Assembly: GCA_024236155.1 (NCBI GenBank)
Contig: JACKLA010000001.1
Location: 1,178,001 to 1,242,000 of the forward strand
Reading direction: 5' to 3'
Source: Sphingomonadaceae bacterium
GTDB taxonomy: Bacteria > Pseudomonadota > Alphaproteobacteria > Sphingomonadales > Sphingomonadaceae
DNA: 64,000 nt
The translations under genes and the position numbers were made by a program. The notes beneath the pieces are model-generated. The model was not told the DNA's origin. It did no database searches and worked only from the letters and a program-made list of their open reading frames with translations. Of the stretch, positions 61,212 through 64,000 are shown piece after piece; position 1 is the stretch's first letter, and each line of letters starts with the position of its first letter.

Positions 61212-63512
61212 ATGTTCGACACGAAAACCGTATCGCTGGAGTGGGGCGGAAAGACCCTCACTCTGGAAACCGGCCGCATTGCCCGTCAGGCTGACGGCGC
61301 GGTCCTCGCCACTTATGGCGAAACCGTCGTCCTTTGCGCGGTCACCGCTGCGAAGAGCGTCAAGGAAGGTCAGGACTTCTTCCCGCTGACCGTCCACTAC
61401 CAGGAAAAATTCTCTTCCGCTGGCCGTATCCCCGGTGGCTTCTTCAAGCGTGAACGCGGCGCGACCGAAAAGGAAACGCTGACCAGCCGCCTGATCGACC
61501 GCCCCGTGCGCCCGCTGTTCCCCGAAGGTTTCTACAACGAAATCAACGTAATCGCACAGGTCTTCAGCTATGATGGCGAGTGCGAGCCCGATGTGCTGGC
61601 GATGATCGCCGCATCGGCTGCGCTGACCATTTCGGGCGTTCCCTTCATGGGCCCGATCGGCGCCTGCCGCGTCGGCTTCAAGGATGGCGAATACATCCTC
61701 AACCCGAAGCAGACCACCGCGCTGGCCGACGATGGCCGCCTCGACCTCGTCGTCGCTGCAACGCATGACGCGGTGATGATGGTGGAATCGGAAGCCAAGG
61801 AACTCAACGAGCAGGAAATGCTCGGTGCGGTTGCCTTCGCTCACGACAGCATCCGTCCGGTGGTCAAGGCGATCATCGACCTTGCCGAACAGGCTGCCAA
61901 GGATCCGTGGGACGTCGCTTCGCAGGACGGCAATGACGACATGAAGTCGGCGATCAAGACCATGATCGGTGACGATATCGCTGCCGCCTACAAGCTGACC
62001 GACAAGTCGGAACGCTCGGACGCGCTCAATGCCGCTCGTGACAAGGTGAAAGCCCACTACGCTGCGGAAGAGTTCGACGGCCAGGCGCGGATGACCGCGA
62101 TCAAGCTGACCAAGAAGCTCGAAGCCGAAATCGTTCGCGGTGCGATCCTCAAGGACGGCACCCGCATCGATGGCCGCAAGCTCGACCAGGTTCGCCCGAT
62201 CGAAGCCATGGTCGGCGTGCTGCCGCGTGCCCACGGTTCATCGCTCTTCACCCGTGGTGAAACGCAGGCGCTGTGCTCGACCACGCTCGGCACCAAGGAC
62301 AGCGAGCAGATGATCGACGGTCTCGAAGGCCTGACCTACGAGCGTTTCATGCTGCACTACAACTTCCCGCCCTACTCGGTCGGTGAAGTTGGCCGCTTCG
62401 GCGCGCCGTCGCGTCGTGACACCGGCCACGGCAAGCTCGCATGGCGTGCGCTGCACAATGTGCTGCCGACGCATGACGACTTCCCTTACACCATCCGCGT
62501 TTTGTCGGACATCACCGAGTCCAACGGCTCGAGCTCGATGGCGACCGTGTGCGGCGGCTGTCTGTCGATGATGGACGCAGGCGTTCCGATCGAACGTCCG
62601 GTGTCGGGCATCGCGATGGGCCTGATCCTCGAAGGCGACGACTTCGCCGTCCTGTCCGACATCCTGGGTGACGAAGATCACCTCGGCGACATGGACTTCA
62701 AGGTTGCAGGCACCGAAGCTGGCATCACCACCATGCAGATGGACATCAAGGTTGCCGGCATCACGCAGGAAATCATGGCCAAGGCGCTCGAGCAGGCGAA
62801 AGCCGGTCGCACGCACATCCTTGGTGAAATGAACAAGGCGCTGGGCACTGCCCGCACCGACGTTTCCAAGCATGCTCCGCGTATCGAGACGATGCAGATC
62901 GACAAGTCGAAGATCCGCGACGTTATCGGCACCGGCGGCAAGGTGATCCGCGAGATCGTTGCCGAAACCGGCGCCAAGGTCGACATCGACGACGAAGGCG
63001 TGATCAAGATTTCTTCGAGCGACCTCGACCAGATCGAAGCCGCGAAGAAGTGGATCGAAGGCATTGTCGAGGAAGCCGAAGTCGGCAAGATCTACAACGG
63101 CAAGGTCGTCAACATCGTCGACTTCGGCGCCTTCGTGAACTTCATGGGCGGCAAGGACGGACTCGTCCATGTCAGCGAAATGAAGAACGAGCGCGTCGAG
63201 AAGCCGACCGATGTCGTTTCCGAAGGGCAGGAAGTGAAGGTCAAGGTTCTCGAGATCGACCAGCGCGGCAAGGTCCGCCTGTCGATGCGCGTGGTCGACC
63301 AGGAAACCGGCGAAGAGCTGGAAGACACCCGCCCGCCGCGCGAACCGCGTGGTGATCGCGGTGATCGTGGGCCTCGCGGCGATCGTCGTGGCCCGCGTGG
63401 CGATCGCGGAGGCCGTGGCGGCGACCGTGGTGGTCGCGGCCCGCGTCGTGACCGTGACGGCGGCAACGATGGCGGCGGCGAAAGCCACGTGCCGGACTTC
63501 CTGAAGGACTGA
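61212..63512 (+). CDS. pnp: Polynucleotide phosphorylase with RGG-rich tail
   Basis: A 766-residue 3'-5' exoribonuclease with two RNase PH domains, a KH domain (IRDVIGTGGKVIREI) and an S1 domain (GKVVNIVDFGAFVNFMGGKDGLVHVSEM). The last 60 residues contain an Arg/Gly/Asp repeat tail (RGDRGDRGPRGDRRGPRGDR), a likely disordered RNA-binding extension beyond the usual end. ATG 61212 has AAGGA upstream; the longer frame from 61176 is unsupported. Confidence 0.97.
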   Translation: MFDTKTVSLEWGGKTLTLETGRIARQADGAVLATYGETVVLCAVTAAKSVKEGQDFFPLTVHYQEKFSSAGRIPGGFFKRERGATEKETLTSRLIDRPVRPLFPEGFYNEINVIAQVFSYDGECEPDVLAMIAASAALTISGVPFMGPIGACRVGFKDGEYILNPKQTTALADDGRLDLVVAATHDAVMMVESEAKELNEQEMLGAVAFAHDSIRPVVKAIIDLAEQAAKDPWDVASQDGNDDMKSAIKTMIGDDIAAAYKLTDKSERSDALNAARDKVKAHYAAEEFDGQARMTAIKLTKKLEAEIVRGAILKDGTRIDGRKLDQVRPIEAMVGVLPRAHGSSLFTRGETQALCSTTLGTKDSEQMIDGLEGLTYERFMLHYNFPPYSVGEVGRFGAPSRRDTGHGKLAWRALHNVLPTHDDFPYTIRVLSDITESNGSSSMATVCGGCLSMMDAGVPIERPVSGIAMGLILEGDDFAVLSDILGDEDHLGDMDFKVAGTEAGITTMQMDIKVAGITQEIMAKALEQAKAGRTHILGEMNKALGTARTDVSKHAPRIETMQIDKSKIRDVIGTGGKVIREIVAETGAKVDIDDEGVIKISSSDLDQIEAAKKWIEGIVEEAEVGKIYNGKVVNIVDFGAFVNFMGGKDGLVHVSEMKNERVEKPTDVVSEGQEVKVKVLEIDQRGKVRLSMRVVDQETGEELEDTRPPREPRGDRGDRGPRGDRRGPRGDRGGRGGDRGGRGPRRDRDGGNDGGGESHVPDFLKD

Positions 63513-63520
63513 ACATGTGA

Positions 63521-63592
63521 GTCCCCGCGAAGGCGGGGACCGCGGTCGGCGAGTACAGTGCCTGCCGACTGAGACCCCCGCCTGCGCGGGGG
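63521..63592 (+). repeat. Three-hairpin intergenic repeat after pnp
   Basis: GTCCCCGC/GCGGGGAC (63521-63540), GTCGGC/GCCGAC (63545-63569) and CCCCCGC/GCGGGGG (63575-63592) form three consecutive stem-loops. The first and third are near-copies of each other in sequence. The layout resembles REP elements of this group. Confidence 0.7.
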
Positions 63593-63607
63593 ATCACAAA
63601 CTGAATT

Positions 63608-63633
63608 GGGCCGCTCGACAGGGCGGCCCTTTT
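63608..63633 (+). terminator. Rho-independent terminator after pnp
   Basis: A 7-bp stem (GGGCCGC / GCGGCCC) with an eight-base loop is followed by TTTT. Confidence 0.8.
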
Positions 63634-63651
63634 CGTATCTAGGATCGAGCC

Positions 63652-64000
63652 ATGCTTCCTCGCGAAACAATAGCAACAGCACAGATCCCGCAGGGCGACG
63701 AGCTGACCCTTGTCAGCCATGGCCGCGATTTCATCATCATGCTTGGCCGTGACGAGCTGATGGGTACGCGCATGCAGTTCAGCGAGGAACAGCTTGCGCG
63801 GCTGACGATCGAGCGGTTGCAGGCGGCCAAACCGCGTATCCTGATCGGTGGCTATGGCATGGGCTTCACCTTCCGCTCCGCGCTCGAACATGCGCCGGAA
63901 CATGCGGAGGTCGTGGTTGCCGAGGTGGTGCCGGAAATCCTCGAATGGGCGAAAGGTCCGCTGGCACATCTGACCGGTGACTGCCTCGACGACCCGCGCG
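63652..64000 (+). CDS. Spermidine-synthase-like methyltransferase-fold protein (truncated by window edge)
   Basis: The first 116 codons of a spermidine-synthase-family protein. RILIGGYGMGFTFRSALEH is the nucleotide/aminopropyl-donor binding loop, and VVVAEVVPEILEWA is the next strand with its acidic residue. Whether it makes polyamines or is only a fold relative cannot be told from this part. ATG 63652 follows AGGATCGAGC. Confidence 0.82.
   Translation, partial: MLPRETIATAQIPQGDELTLVSHGRDFIIMLGRDELMGTRMQFSEEQLARLTIERLQAAKPRILIGGYGMGFTFRSALEHAPEHAEVVVAEVVPEILEWAKGPLAHLTGDCLDDPR

Noticed and set aside
1..64000. CRISPR array, phage or transposase genes
   Set aside because: No regularly spaced repeats and no integrase, transposase or phage structural motifs were found on either strand.

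Overview
The window is GC-rich chromosomal DNA of an alphaproteobacterium, most likely order Sphingomonadales, family Erythrobacteraceae. The basis is three large TonB-dependent receptor genes, a CrtZ-type carotenoid hydroxylase, a DHBP synthase fused to a degenerate RibA-like domain, the F1-ATPase inhibitor zeta subunit, and intergenic inverted repeats of kinds I recall from sphingomonads (one encodes the peptide RPEPVEG inside truB). No phage, insertion sequence or CRISPR array is visible.

Layout. 1-5.1 kb: a sugar-uptake locus (TonB receptor, LacI regulator, MFS symporter, periplasmic amylase-family enzyme) with palindromic candidate operators. 5.1-12.3 kb: ribBX and a divergent flavin reductase around a perfect 22-bp palindrome, Crp/Fnr and TetR regulators, a very large DUF2339 membrane protein and an atypical response regulator. 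12.4-17.5 kb: a second TonB receptor, a secreted lipoprotein and a small TPR protein. 17.6-25.5 kb: a compact type IV secretion operon (virB1-2-3-4-6-9-10-11) with no recognisable virB5, virB7, virB8 or virD4. 25.6-29.3 kb: ppk-ppx. 29.4-32.4 kb: a third TonB receptor. 32.4-39.3 kb: a queuosine-precursor transporter, tRNA-Arg(TCT) with a duplicated 3' end, a Nudix hydrolase, a candidate sigma-54-driven small RNA, grxD-bolA-zeta, a quinone oxidoreductase and leuCD. 39.5-42.0 kb: thioesterase, crtZ, a ferritin-like protein, DUF454 and sufE.

42.0-47.3 kb is the most unusual region: a phage-shock-protein (Psp) operon read from a textbook sigma-54 promoter opposite pspF. After pspA, pspB and pspC it carries seven more small membrane/coiled-coil genes. 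Each ends in a PspB-like module, so the operon encodes about eight PspB-type proteins in a row.

49-64 kb holds the translation/RNA cluster rimP-nusA-ylxR-infB ... rbfA ... truB-rpsO-pnp. It is interrupted by unrelated genes (thioesterase, DUF1697, RcnB-like, tdk, M50 protease, glpD). The window ends inside a spermidine-synthase-like gene.
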